Positions 1 to 5,623 of a stretch of 5,623 bases of DNA are shown here, piece after piece. How positions within the stretch are numbered: the first letter of the stretch is position 1; every line of letters starts with the position of its first letter. The translations under genes were made by a program, and so were the position numbers. This DNA comes from Pseudomonadales bacterium (lineage in GTDB: Bacteria; Pseudomonadota; Gammaproteobacteria; Pseudomonadales; Pseudohongiellaceae), in contig JAKSCP010000112.1 in assembly GCA_022360535.1 (NCBI GenBank), positions 1 to 5,623 of the forward strand, written 5' to 3'. The notes below the pieces were generated by a model. The model was not told the DNA's origin. It saw only the letters and a list, made by a program, of their open reading frames with translations, and searched no databases.

Positions 1-811
1 GGATTTGTATGGCTTGCTGTATAAGCCCAGTAAATTCGACCCGTCTGCTTCTTACCCGGTACTGAACTATCTATATCCAGGCCCCCAATCCGGCAGTGTA
101 GGCTCAAGATCTTTCCTTTCAGCTCGCAGAGACAAGCAAGCCCTGGCGGAATTGGGATTTGTTGTGGTGGAAGTCGATGCCATGGGAACTCCTGGTCGCT
201 CCAAATCTTTTCATGACGTGTACTACGGCAATATGGGAGACAACGGACTGCCAGATCAGATTGCTACTATCCGCCAATTAGCTGCAGACAGACCCTGGAT
301 GGATATCGATCGAGTAGGAATCTGGGGTCATTCCGGTGGCGGTTTTGCTTCTACCGCCGGTTTGTTGCGCTATCCTGACTTTTACAAGGTAGCGGTATCC
401 AGTGCCGGTAATCATGACAATCGCAACTACGAAGATGATTGGGGCGAGAAGTGGCAGGGCCTGTTGGAAGTGTATCCTGAGTCGAATGCAGAGGGCGGCA
501 GTACGACAACATCGGTATCAAGAACCAGTTACGATAACCAGGCCAATCAGTTACTCGTTGAAAATCTACAAGGAAAGCTGTTATTAGCTCATGGACTACT
601 GGATGACAACGTGCCTCCGACTAATACGTTATTGGTTGTGCAAGCGCTAATCGAGGCTGAAAAAGATTTCGATCTGATTGTGTTTCCCGAGGCCCGCCAT
701 GGCTTCGGAAATTCCAGATATTTTATGAAGAAACGATGGGATTATTTCGTTGAACATTTGAAGGGTGTGCAACCACCGGCATCCTTTCGTTTCGCAGACA
801 ATATCCCTTAG
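1..811 (+). CDS. S9 family serine peptidase (DPP IV-like), C-terminal catalytic domain, 5' end outside window
   Basis: The frame is open from the window edge (first full codon at 2-4) to TAG at 809-811, so the gene is cut by the window, not truncated in the genome. The visible ~269 residues are the alpha/beta-hydrolase domain of the prolyl oligopeptidase family; the N-terminal beta-propeller and any signal peptide lie upstream. Counting from the Leu codon at 5-7, YPGPQSG (24-30) matches the DPP IV oxyanion-hole Tyr segment. GHSGGG (108-113) carries the nucleophile Ser110. DDNVPP (200-205) carries the catalytic Asp200, and ARHGFG (230-235) carries His232, so the triad is complete. DPP IV itself has GWSYGG at the nucleophile, so this is an S9 relative and not certainly a dipeptidyl peptidase. 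Family members cleave short peptides, often after Pro or Ala, usually in the periplasm or outside the cell; location cannot be judged here. The symporter gene follows 26 bp later. Confidence 0.93.
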   Translation, partial: DLYGLLYKPSKFDPSASYPVLNYLYPGPQSGSVGSRSFLSARRDKQALAELGFVVVEVDAMGTPGRSKSFHDVYYGNMGDNGLPDQIATIRQLAADRPWMDIDRVGIWGHSGGGFASTAGLLRYPDFYKVAVSSAGNHDNRNYEDDWGEKWQGLLEVYPESNAEGGSTTTSVSRTSYDNQANQLLVENLQGKLLLAHGLLDDNVPPTNTLLVVQALIEAEKDFDLIVFPEARHGFGNSRYFMKKRWDYFVEHLKGVQPPASFRFADNIP

Positions 812-837
812 GTAAAACTACAACCAAAATAACAACG

Positions 838-2268
838 ATGATGGAACAGATCGAACAGGCACTGGCCGCTTTTGCGAACTTTATGTGGGGACCTCAGTTG
901 GTCGTGCTGTTGGTAGGCGGTGGTCTGTTTTTTATGGTTCATTCTCGCCTGAGGCATTTTCGTTATCTTGGTCATAGCTTCGATCTGCTGCGCGGTAAGT
1001 ACACCAGCCAAAGCAGCGGGGCAGCGGGTGATATTACCCACTATGCTGCACTGGCCACCGCTCTTTCGGGCACCATCGGATTGGGCAATATCTCGGGAGT
1101 GGCAGTGGCGATCACCGTGGGTGGACCCGGTGCAGTCTTCTGGATGTGGATTACTGCTCTGGTTGGCATTTCCACGAAGTTCTATACCGCAACCCTGGCG
1201 GTGATGTACCGGGGCAAAGATGACAGTGGCAAGCTGCAGGGCGGACCCATGTATGTCATCCGTGAAGCTTTGGGAGAAAAATGGCTGCCACTTGCCTGGT
1301 TGTTTGCCATTGCCGGCATGTTTGGCACCTTGCCTGTGTTTCAGATTAATCAGTTGGTGCAAATACTGCGCGACGTAGTGGCAATCCCGGCAGGAATCGC
1401 CTCTGCCGAAGATCACTTTGGGTTCGATTTTACGCTTGGCGTCATACTGGCTGTTGTGCTTTTTTCTGTAGCCGTCGGTAAGGTGAAACGGGTGTCGGCG
1501 GTGGCGGGTAAGCTGGTCCCCTCCATGGTGGTTTTCTACTTTGTGATTACTGCCTATTTGCTGCTGAGCAACGTCGCTGAAATTCCGGCCATGTTTGCAC
1601 TCATCTTTACCGATGCGTTCAGTGGCGATGCGGCGGCGGGGGGCGTGCTGGGCGCTGTGATTCTGATCGGGGTGCAACGGGGTGTCTTTTCCAATGAAGC
1701 GGGGTTGGGAACTGAATCGCTGGCACATGGTGCGGTGAAGACCGACGAGCCGGCGCGAGAAGGTTTGGTAGCGATGGTTGGTCCTATGATCGACACCCTG
1801 GTGGTCTGCACCTGCACCGCGCTCGCGTTGTTGGTCACTGGTGTGTGGCAGAGTGATGCCATTGGCGTCACCATGACTTCGATGGCTTATGAACAGGCTT
1901 TTCCTGGTATTGGCGCCTATCTCGTACTCATTATGGTTTTTGTATTGAGCACAACGACGGTGCTGACTTACTCCTACTATGGCAGCAAGTGCATGGCCTT
2001 CCTGTTTGGAACCAAAACCGAGAAATACTATCTTTGGGGTTACATGGCGCTGGTTGTTGCAGGAGCGGTTGCTTCGCTGGATGCTGTAATCAGTTTGTTC
2101 GATGGTGCCTATGCCATCATGGCGATACCCACGATGATTTCTACCTTTCTGCTCGCTGGTAAAGTCAGGGAAGTAGCTAGCGACTACTTCCGACGTTTCG
2201 ATGCCGGCGAGTTTGAGCAAACGGACAATGTTGTCGATACCGATTCGCAGCGCGCCGCGGAGACCTGA
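838..2268 (+). CDS. Alanine/glycine:cation symporter (AGCS family)
   Basis: This is a complete 476-residue inner-membrane transporter, of normal length for the AGCS family, which imports alanine or glycine with Na+ (sometimes H+). The sequence is strongly hydrophobic with about ten or eleven membrane segments. Family hallmarks are intact: GTIGLGNISG (78-87), the signature GGPGAVFWMWITALVG (95-110), LQGGPMY (133-139) and GVQRGVFSNEAGLGTES (278-294). The C-terminal ~30 residues are polar and probably cytoplasmic. Two adjacent ATG codons (838 and 841) could start it and no good Shine-Dalgarno sequence precedes either, so it may depend on translation of the peptidase gene 26 bp upstream. The stop lies 3 bp before the next gene, suggesting co-transcription. 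The exact substrate (Ala, Gly, D-Ala or Ser) cannot be told from sequence alone. Confidence 0.96.
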   Translation: MMEQIEQALAAFANFMWGPQLVVLLVGGGLFFMVHSRLRHFRYLGHSFDLLRGKYTSQSSGAAGDITHYAALATALSGTIGLGNISGVAVAITVGGPGAVFWMWITALVGISTKFYTATLAVMYRGKDDSGKLQGGPMYVIREALGEKWLPLAWLFAIAGMFGTLPVFQINQLVQILRDVVAIPAGIASAEDHFGFDFTLGVILAVVLFSVAVGKVKRVSAVAGKLVPSMVVFYFVITAYLLLSNVAEIPAMFALIFTDAFSGDAAAGGVLGAVILIGVQRGVFSNEAGLGTESLAHGAVKTDEPAREGLVAMVGPMIDTLVVCTCTALALLVTGVWQSDAIGVTMTSMAYEQAFPGIGAYLVLIMVFVLSTTTVLTYSYYGSKCMAFLFGTKTEKYYLWGYMALVVAGAVASLDAVISLFDGAYAIMAIPTMISTFLLAGKVREVASDYFRRFDAGEFEQTDNVVDTDSQRAAET

Positions 2269-2271
2269 GTA

Positions 2272-2733
2272 ATGAAAAAGCTTCTTCCAGTTTTAATGTT
2301 CGTGTTTTCACCGTTTGCCATCGCCCAAGGCAGTGATGAGCTTGCTGTTGCAGCCGTTCTGGATCAATACCACCAGGCGGCAGCGGCGGGTGATTGGGAG
2401 GTTTACTTCGATCTGATGAGCGAAGATGGTGTGTTTCTTGGAACCGATGCCGGCGAGCGATGGCCGAAAGAAGTGTTTCGAGAGTATGCAGGCAATCGCA
2501 GTGGTTGGTTGTACACGCCGAGAGAACGCAACATTAATTTTACCCCCGATGGCAATACCGCCTGGTTCGATGAAATTCTCGATTCGGCAAGCTACGGGAC
2601 CAGTCGTGGCACTGGTGTGTTAATTCGGACCGCAGCGGGCTGGAAAATCTCGCAATACCACCTGACCTTTCCTATTCCCAATGCACTGGCTCGCGAGGTC
2701 ACGGACCAGATCAAGGCGCTTGAGAATCAGTAA
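2272..2733 (+). CDS. Secreted SnoaL/NTF2-like (DUF4440-type) small protein
   Basis: This complete 153-residue protein has a clear signal peptide: MKK, then a hydrophobic run (4-17), and a likely cleavage after AIA (16-18), leaving a mature protein from Gln19. The rest fits a single NTF2-fold cone domain of the SnoaL/DUF4440 type. The helical start has YHQAAAAGDWEVYFDLMSED (33-52), followed by GVFLGTDAGERWP and the closing strand WKISQYHLTFPIPN (124-137). Such proteins can be enzymes, binding proteins or stand-alone pocket proteins, so no reaction is assigned. No lipobox is seen, so it is probably a soluble periplasmic protein. GGAG at 2259-2262, inside the end of the symporter gene and 9 nt from the ATG, supports this start and points to coupled expression. 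The gene ends 10 bp from the stop of a convergent gene. Confidence 0.88.
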   Translation: MKKLLPVLMFVFSPFAIAQGSDELAVAAVLDQYHQAAAAGDWEVYFDLMSEDGVFLGTDAGERWPKEVFREYAGNRSGWLYTPRERNINFTPDGNTAWFDEILDSASYGTSRGTGVLIRTAAGWKISQYHLTFPIPNALAREVTDQIKALENQ

Positions 2734-2801
2734 GGGTCTGACGCTAGTGGATGGTTTGTTCTGAGGCCGGAGATTCGTCGGGAGCTTGCGCGGTCAGACC
2801 C
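2734..2801. repeat. 9-bp inverted repeat spanning the convergent gene ends
   Basis: GGGTCTGAC at 2734-2742 is the exact reverse complement of GTCAGACCC at 2793-2801, separated by 50 nt. The pairing extends by two more base pairs if one G is bulged. The left arm fills almost all of the 10-bp gap between the convergent stop codons, and the right arm lies within the 3' end of the ABM gene. The loop is too long and no T-run follows the right arm closely, so it is not a standard intrinsic terminator. The arm resembles GGGGTCTGACCCC-type palindromes that I recall from REP-like elements in proteobacteria, which is memory and not a search result. A 9-bp repeat at this distance is expected about once by chance in a window this size. 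Confidence 0.35.
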
Positions 2802-3091
2802 GATTCTTCTTGCGAGATATAGCTGCGAGTGCTGACGGGGCTTTCCAGGTAGCGTCCTAGCTTGGCCAGAAAATCTTCCATGTGATCTGTTTGGTAGTGT
2901 CCCTGCAGACAATCGGCATCTTCCCATTCCTGCAATAGCACCACACGGTAAGGGTCGGTAACACCTTCGTAATACTCGTAAGTCAGGCAGCCGTGTTCCT
3001 GTCGGCATAGACGTACCATATTGCGCATGAGCTCCAGGGCTTCGTCCTTGGAATCCGGAAGCAAATGAAACGTGCTCTGGACTACGATCAT
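2744..3091 (-). CDS. Antibiotic biosynthesis monooxygenase (ABM) domain protein, putative quinol monooxygenase type
   Basis: This is a complete 115-residue cytoplasmic protein of the dimeric ferredoxin-like ABM fold, as in YgiN-like quinol monooxygenases and ActVA-Orf6 relatives. Recognisable elements are the first strand MIVVQSTFHLLPDSKDE (1-17), QEHGCLTYEYYEG (31-43), VVLLQEWED (50-58) and the segment HYQTDHMEDF (65-74). Members oxidise quinols or polycyclic aromatics without cofactor, but many have no known substrate. The core ends near residue 92. The last ~20 residues are polar, rich in Ser, Glu, Ala and Pro, and longer than usual for a family of about 95-105 residues. The start is well supported by AGGAG (minus strand, 3105-3101) 9 nt before the ATG. 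The gene is last in the leftward gene set but has its own candidate promoter upstream. Function within that set is unknown. Confidence 0.88.
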   Translation of the reverse strand: MIVVQSTFHLLPDSKDEALELMRNMVRLCRQEHGCLTYEYYEGVTDPYRVVLLQEWEDADCLQGHYQTDHMEDFLAKLGRYLESPVSTRSYISQEESGLTAQAPDESPASEQTIH

Positions 3092-3117
3092 TCGGTGAAT
3101 CTCCTAATCTACAATCT

Positions 3118-3139
3118 ATTATACGTACTCTGTTGTCAA
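3118..3139 (-). promoter_or_regulatory. Candidate promoter of the ABM gene
   Basis: On the minus strand a perfect TATAAT lies at 3123-3118. It would place a start site near 3111 and give a ~20-nt leader containing the AGGAG at 3105-3101, which is a convincing layout. A perfect TTGACA is present at 3139-3134, but only 10 nt separate the two hexamers, which is too close for one sigma-70 promoter. The hexamer at the usual 17-nt distance is GCTGAA (3146-3141), a poor -35. The promoter may therefore be weak or activator-dependent, or the TTGACA may serve a weaker -10 farther down (TAGATT at 15-nt spacing). Confidence 0.45.
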
Positions 3140-3159
3140 TTTCAGCCATTTCGCTGAAA
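3140..3159. promoter_or_regulatory. Operator-like palindrome TTTCAGC-N6-GCTGAAA upstream of the ABM gene
   Basis: Positions 3140-3146 and 3153-3159 form a perfect 7-bp inverted repeat with a 6-nt centre. Relative to the start site inferred from TATAAT at 3123-3118, it covers about -29 to -48, overlapping where a -35 element would sit. That is a common place for a dimeric regulator. It is not followed by a T-run on either strand, so an intrinsic terminator for the upstream crotonase gene is unlikely. I do not recognise the site as that of a named regulator. Confidence 0.35.
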
Positions 3160-3177
3160 GCCCCGTATTCCGTAGCG

Positions 3178-3201
3178 TTTAGTCAGATTCAACTGACCAA
3201 A
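3178..3201. repeat. Weak stem-loop just after the crotonase gene
   Basis: GTCAG (3182-3186) pairs with CTGAC (3193-3197) around a 6-nt loop, and TTT/AAA pairs outside it after one mismatch. It sits 17 bp beyond the crotonase stop codon on the minus strand. No T-run follows in that direction, so it is at most a weak transcript-end or RNA-stabilising structure. A stem this short could occur by chance. Confidence 0.2.
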
Positions 3202-3217
3202 AGGGGGCCAGAATCGG

Positions 3218-4090
3218 CTACCACCAAGGGTAAAACGGTGGCATATCGGTGGATGCCCGGTCAGCGAATTGGGGCTGGCGCTTCTCCAGAAATGCGGCGA
3301 CACCCTCTTTGCCGCTGTGCTGGCTGGCGTAAAAAATAGCCAGGGAATCAATCTCATGGGCCGTTTTAGGGTGGGGTATCACCGCATTGCGATACATCAT
3401 TTGCCGGGATAGAGCGATTGCCACCTGGCTGTGCTGGGTAATGCGTCTGGCGATGGCATAGGCTTTCTCCAGGAGATCCTCGGGGGGCAAGACATGGTTG
3501 GCAAAACCACGCTCCTTGAGTTCCTCGGCACTAATCAGATCTCCGCTGTAGATCCACTCCAAGGCCGTGCCCATGTTGACAATGCGAGGCAAAAACCAGG
3601 ATGAGCAGGCTTCCGGAGTGATGCCGATCTTGTTAAAGACAAATCCAACCCTGGCATTTTCAGCAAGCAGTCGGACGTCCATGGCGCAGGTCATGGTGGC
3701 ACCGATTCCAACTGCAGCGCCATTGATGGCGGCGATAACGGGCTTCTTGCATTCGAAGATGGCCAGAGTCAGCTGACCACCGGTATCTCTTACGCCAGAT
3801 TCTATCGCTGGCTCATGCAGCCGATTTCGCATGTCGTCGATGCCTGGTTGTAGACTCTCGTCGAGTCCAAATACGTTGCCTTCGCTGGAGAGATCCATTC
3901 CTGCACAGAAAGCTTTGCCTGCTCCTGTTACAACAATAGCGCTCACCTCATCGTCATCACTTGCTTGCTCGAATGCCGCAATGAGTTCTGTCGCCATTTG
4001 GGTCGTGAAAGCATTCAGTTGTTCGGGCCTGTTTAATGTAATGGTGAGTATCTTATCGCTGACTTCATAGCGAATAGTCTGAAAAGACAT
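3218..4090 (-). CDS. Crotonase-fold enoyl-CoA hydratase/isomerase family protein, probably delta3-delta2-enoyl-CoA isomerase (ECI2-like)
   Basis: This complete 290-residue protein has the full crotonase fold. Oxyanion-hole segments are GKAFCAGMDL (58-67) and NGAAVGIG (123-130). The two catalytic Glu residues of rat enoyl-CoA hydratase (E144, E164) align with Thr132 and Phe152, so classical hydratase activity is unlikely. Instead the protein has ITPEACSSWFLPRI (157-170). This matches the SPEGCSS segment of human peroxisomal ECI2, whose Glu is the isomerase base, giving Glu160 here. Such enzymes shift cis/trans-3 double bonds to trans-2 so that unsaturated acyl-CoAs can enter beta-oxidation. 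The C-terminus DMPPFYPWW (282-290) is aromatic-rich. AGGAGA (minus strand, 4101-4096) 5 nt before the ATG supports the start. The gene follows the GGDEF-like gene after 50 bp, with a CoA-transferase gene farther upstream. The family is certain; the isomerase call is inference. Confidence 0.93.
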   Translation of the reverse strand: MSFQTIRYEVSDKILTITLNRPEQLNAFTTQMATELIAAFEQASDDDEVSAIVVTGAGKAFCAGMDLSSEGNVFGLDESLQPGIDDMRNRLHEPAIESGVRDTGGQLTLAIFECKKPVIAAINGAAVGIGATMTCAMDVRLLAENARVGFVFNKIGITPEACSSWFLPRIVNMGTALEWIYSGDLISAEELKERGFANHVLPPEDLLEKAYAIARRITQHSQVAIALSRQMMYRNAVIPHPKTAHEIDSLAIFYASQHSGKEGVAAFLEKRQPQFADRASTDMPPFYPWW

Positions 4091-4140
4091 GGATGTCTCC
4101 TATCCTGTAGAGAGTGAAATAAATCTTTTATCGAGGTGGA

Positions 4141-5316
4141 TTAAGCTGGATTGCTTGCGCTGACTTCGGCGTTTTGTTGCTTTACGCGAAACAATTCTAC
4201 CTCGCCTTCGGAAAGCATCTGCTGCAAATTCAGATCTTCTTCGCGGCGGGTAACAGAGGCAATATTGAGTTTAATCTCGATGAGATTGCCGCGATAAATA
4301 AAATCTTCACCAACCAGGGAGTTGCGAATTTTTTGAATAACAATTTTCGCGCCCTCTTCATCGACGCCGGGCAACATCATGCGAAATTCTTTGAAGCTGG
4401 AACGAGCAAGGACATCTTCATTGCGCCGCCTGTCGGTGGCGAGCAGAGAGAAATGACGGAGGAACTCATTACCGACTTTATAGCCATGCTCTTTGACAAT
4501 CTGATCCATATTCTCAACTTCGATTGTTAGCATGGATACAGGTTTGGAGTAGCGCAGTGCAATGCCCATAACCCGCTGGCCTACCTCCAAAAAGCTGCGA
4601 TGATTGAGGATGGTGGTGATCGGATCGTAGATCGCATTTTCCTTGTGTTCTACACTCAGCTCTTCCATGGTCATAATGATGATAGCGAATGAAAACACCA
4701 CCATGGTGAATATACCGCCGAGTAATAACATTGAAGTGCCTTGATCCGGTGCATCAAGCGGCACACCTGACCGCAGAAACATCAGAATAAACTCAGTTAC
4801 CGTGTTAAAGCTGAACAGCATAAGGGCCAGGAAAGCACCGAAATTGGAGCTCATAGTCATTACTGGTCGCAATTTGCGCTCGATGCGTAGTCCGTTGGCG
4901 ATGAGATAGATGTTGCAGAGCGAGAAAAACACTGCCATCGGCGTATAGGATCTGATGCGCCAGGTTATGTTGTCTTCAACCAGAGTGAAATAAGCCAGTA
5001 CACTGAGAGTCATCAGAAAAAGCACAAAGCAAATCACAGGCAATCTTGATTTTTCCTGATTCCAAAAGGCAGCCAATCCAGCAACTATTGGAATACGACC
5101 AGCCAATATGAGCCCGTTGGCGGTCACTATGGAAATAATAGGGGGGAGGCTACCCTGGGTTGCCAACAGCAATACACCCACGCTAGTAGCGGTAAACCCT
5201 GAGGCGATCAGGAGCAGGCCGGGTATATGCCTGTTGCCAGCCCAGTTTACAAACAGCGCGACACTGGACACTATCGAAACCAGTGTTAGCGCAATCATAA
5301 GAGTTGGGTTTTCCAT
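4141..5316 (-). CDS. 7-TM membrane protein with degenerate GGDEF domain (likely inactive cyclase, possible c-di-GMP receptor)
   Basis: The 391-residue protein has seven hydrophobic segments (about 5-25, 31-52, 57-84, 92-113, 123-141, 157-181, 194-217). Positive charges in loops RH, EKSR and RIERKLR fit an N-out, C-in topology with a cytoplasmic C-terminus. A short helical linker leads to a GGDEF-fold domain (about 228-382) opening with YDPITTILNHRSF, a worn DxLTxLxNRR motif. The GGDEF signature reads SFKEF (307-311). Mapping to PleD, metal ligand D327 is Glu266 and E370 is Lys309, while substrate residues N335 and D344 are Val274 and Asn283. Cyclase activity is therefore unlikely. The I-site RxxD survives as RNED (298-301), five residues before SFKEF as in PleD. 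The ATG lies 5 bp after the upstream CoA-transferase stop with no clear Shine-Dalgarno sequence, suggesting translational coupling. The membrane part is not a sensor family I can name. Confidence 0.88.
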   Translation of the reverse strand: MENPTLMIALTLVSIVSSVALFVNWAGNRHIPGLLLIASGFTATSVGVLLLATQGSLPPIISIVTANGLILAGRIPIVAGLAAFWNQEKSRLPVICFVLFLMTLSVLAYFTLVEDNITWRIRSYTPMAVFFSLCNIYLIANGLRIERKLRPVMTMSSNFGAFLALMLFSFNTVTEFILMFLRSGVPLDAPDQGTSMLLLGGIFTMVVFSFAIIIMTMEELSVEHKENAIYDPITTILNHRSFLEVGQRVMGIALRYSKPVSMLTIEVENMDQIVKEHGYKVGNEFLRHFSLLATDRRRNEDVLARSSFKEFRMMLPGVDEEGAKIVIQKIRNSLVGEDFIYRGNLIEIKLNIASVTRREEDLNLQQMLSEGEVELFRVKQQNAEVSASNPA

Positions 5317-5321
5317 GTCAG

Positions 5322-5623
5322 TTAGACTGCGTTTGCCGTCTTTAAGTTCGTGATTTCTTCTTCGCTAAATCCCCATTCAGCCAATACTTCATCCGTATGT
5401 TCGCCAACCATGGCGGCACTGCGTTGAATTTCACCGGGTGTGCGACTGAATCGTGGTGCCGGCGCAGGTTGCACAACATCTTCGAAATCAACGAAAGTCT
5501 CTCGCGCTTGATTGTGTGGGTGAGCTGGCGCCTCTGTCAGATTCAGAACTGGAGCACAACAAACATCGGTACCCTCCATGATGCCGCACCACTGTTGCTG
5601 GGTTGTGCTTTTAAAAAGTTCAA
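5322..5623 (-). CDS. CaiB/BaiF class III CoA-transferase family protein (AMACR-type), C-terminal part, 5' end outside window
   Basis: The frame runs from the window edge to TAA at 5324-5322, giving about 99 visible residues. The gene is cut by the window, and the internal ATG at 5579-5577 is not a real start because family sequence continues upstream of it. Visible hallmarks are LFKSTTQQQW followed by EGTDVCCAPVLNL, typical of alpha-methylacyl-CoA racemase and related enzymes. The usual closing GEHTDEVLAEWGFSEEEI comes before the stop. The catalytic Asp of the family lies in the missing N-terminal part, so racemase cannot be separated from CoA-transferase. Such enzymes act on acyl-CoA thioesters in the cytoplasm, for example branched-chain fatty acid, sterol side-chain or carnitine-type substrates. 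It is the first visible gene of the leftward set; the GGDEF-like gene starts 5 bp after its stop. Confidence 0.92.
   Translation of the reverse strand, partial: ELFKSTTQQQWCGIMEGTDVCCAPVLNLTEAPAHPHNQARETFVDFEDVVQPAPAPRFSRTPGEIQRSAAMVGEHTDEVLAEWGFSEEEITNLKTANAV

Noticed and set aside
808..2220. Long antisense open frame of 470 codons opposite the symporter gene
   Set aside because: It is codon-aligned with the symporter, so its stops would come only from sense TTA, CTA and TCA codons, which this gene hardly uses. The product is rich in His, Gln and Arg, resembles no family I know, and the sense protein is a clear AGCS transporter.
2709..2728. Short hairpin TCAAG-GCG-CTTGA near the end of the NTF2 gene as a terminator for the leftward transcript
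   Set aside because: The stem has only 5 bp, there is no T-run on either side, and it lies inside coding sequence.
2727..3149. 140-codon minus-strand open frame overlapping the ABM gene
   Set aside because: It is another frame of the same strand over a gene with a clear ABM domain and a good ribosome binding site. Its own product is Arg/Ser/Gly-rich with no recognisable motif.
4091..4140. Separate promoter before the crotonase gene
   Set aside because: The 50-bp gap has AT-rich sequence and a good ribosome binding site, but I found no convincing -35/-10 pair, so read-through from upstream is the simpler reading.
4174..4530. 118-codon plus-strand open frame within the GGDEF-like gene
   Set aside because: It lies wholly opposite the GGDEF domain, whose motifs are recognisable on the minus strand, and shows no family features itself.
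4141..5316. Active diguanylate cyclase annotation
   Set aside because: The GGDEF motif is SFKEF, and both metal ligands and the substrate residues mapped to PleD are replaced.
5577..5579. ATG as the start of a small 85-residue protein
   Set aside because: The frame stays open to the window edge, and the residues upstream match the CaiB/AMACR family, so this is an internal Met of a longer gene.

Overview
The window looks like chromosomal DNA of a free-living Gram-negative bacterium, most likely a gammaproteobacterium, possibly of the marine oligotrophic type. This rests on gene style (an S9 peptidase next to a sodium:alanine-type symporter, a secreted NTF2-like protein, CaiB/crotonase acyl-CoA genes), tight gene packing and a roughly balanced base composition. 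It is an inference from general familiarity, not from a marker gene. No rRNA, tRNA, CRISPR array, insertion sequence, phage gene or replication origin was seen.

Left half, + strand (1-2733): the 3' end of a DPP IV-like S9 serine peptidase (catalytic domain only, 5' part outside the window), a full AGCS-family sodium:alanine/glycine symporter 26 bp later, and a small secreted SnoaL/NTF2-like protein 3 bp after that. Spacing suggests one transcript. The first two genes make sense together: a peptidase that releases short peptides beside an importer for small neutral amino acids.

Right half, - strand (2744-5623, read right to left): the 3' end of a class III (CaiB/BaiF, AMACR-type) CoA-transferase or racemase. 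Five bp later comes a 7-TM membrane protein with a degenerate GGDEF domain, then a crotonase-fold protein whose residues point to delta3-delta2-enoyl-CoA isomerase rather than hydratase. After a 126-bp gap with a candidate promoter comes a small ABM-domain monooxygenase-like protein. This set suggests acyl-CoA (fatty acid, branched-chain or sterol-type) catabolism. The two halves converge with only 10 bp between stop codons, near a 9-bp inverted repeat that brackets the tail of the last gene.

The most notable item is the GGDEF-like protein. Every catalytic position I can map to PleD is replaced (signature SFKEF), yet the RxxD inhibitory-site motif is present at exactly the right distance. That fits a membrane c-di-GMP receptor rather than a cyclase. 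The other genes are recognisable families. I see no clear evidence for a wholly new multi-gene system.
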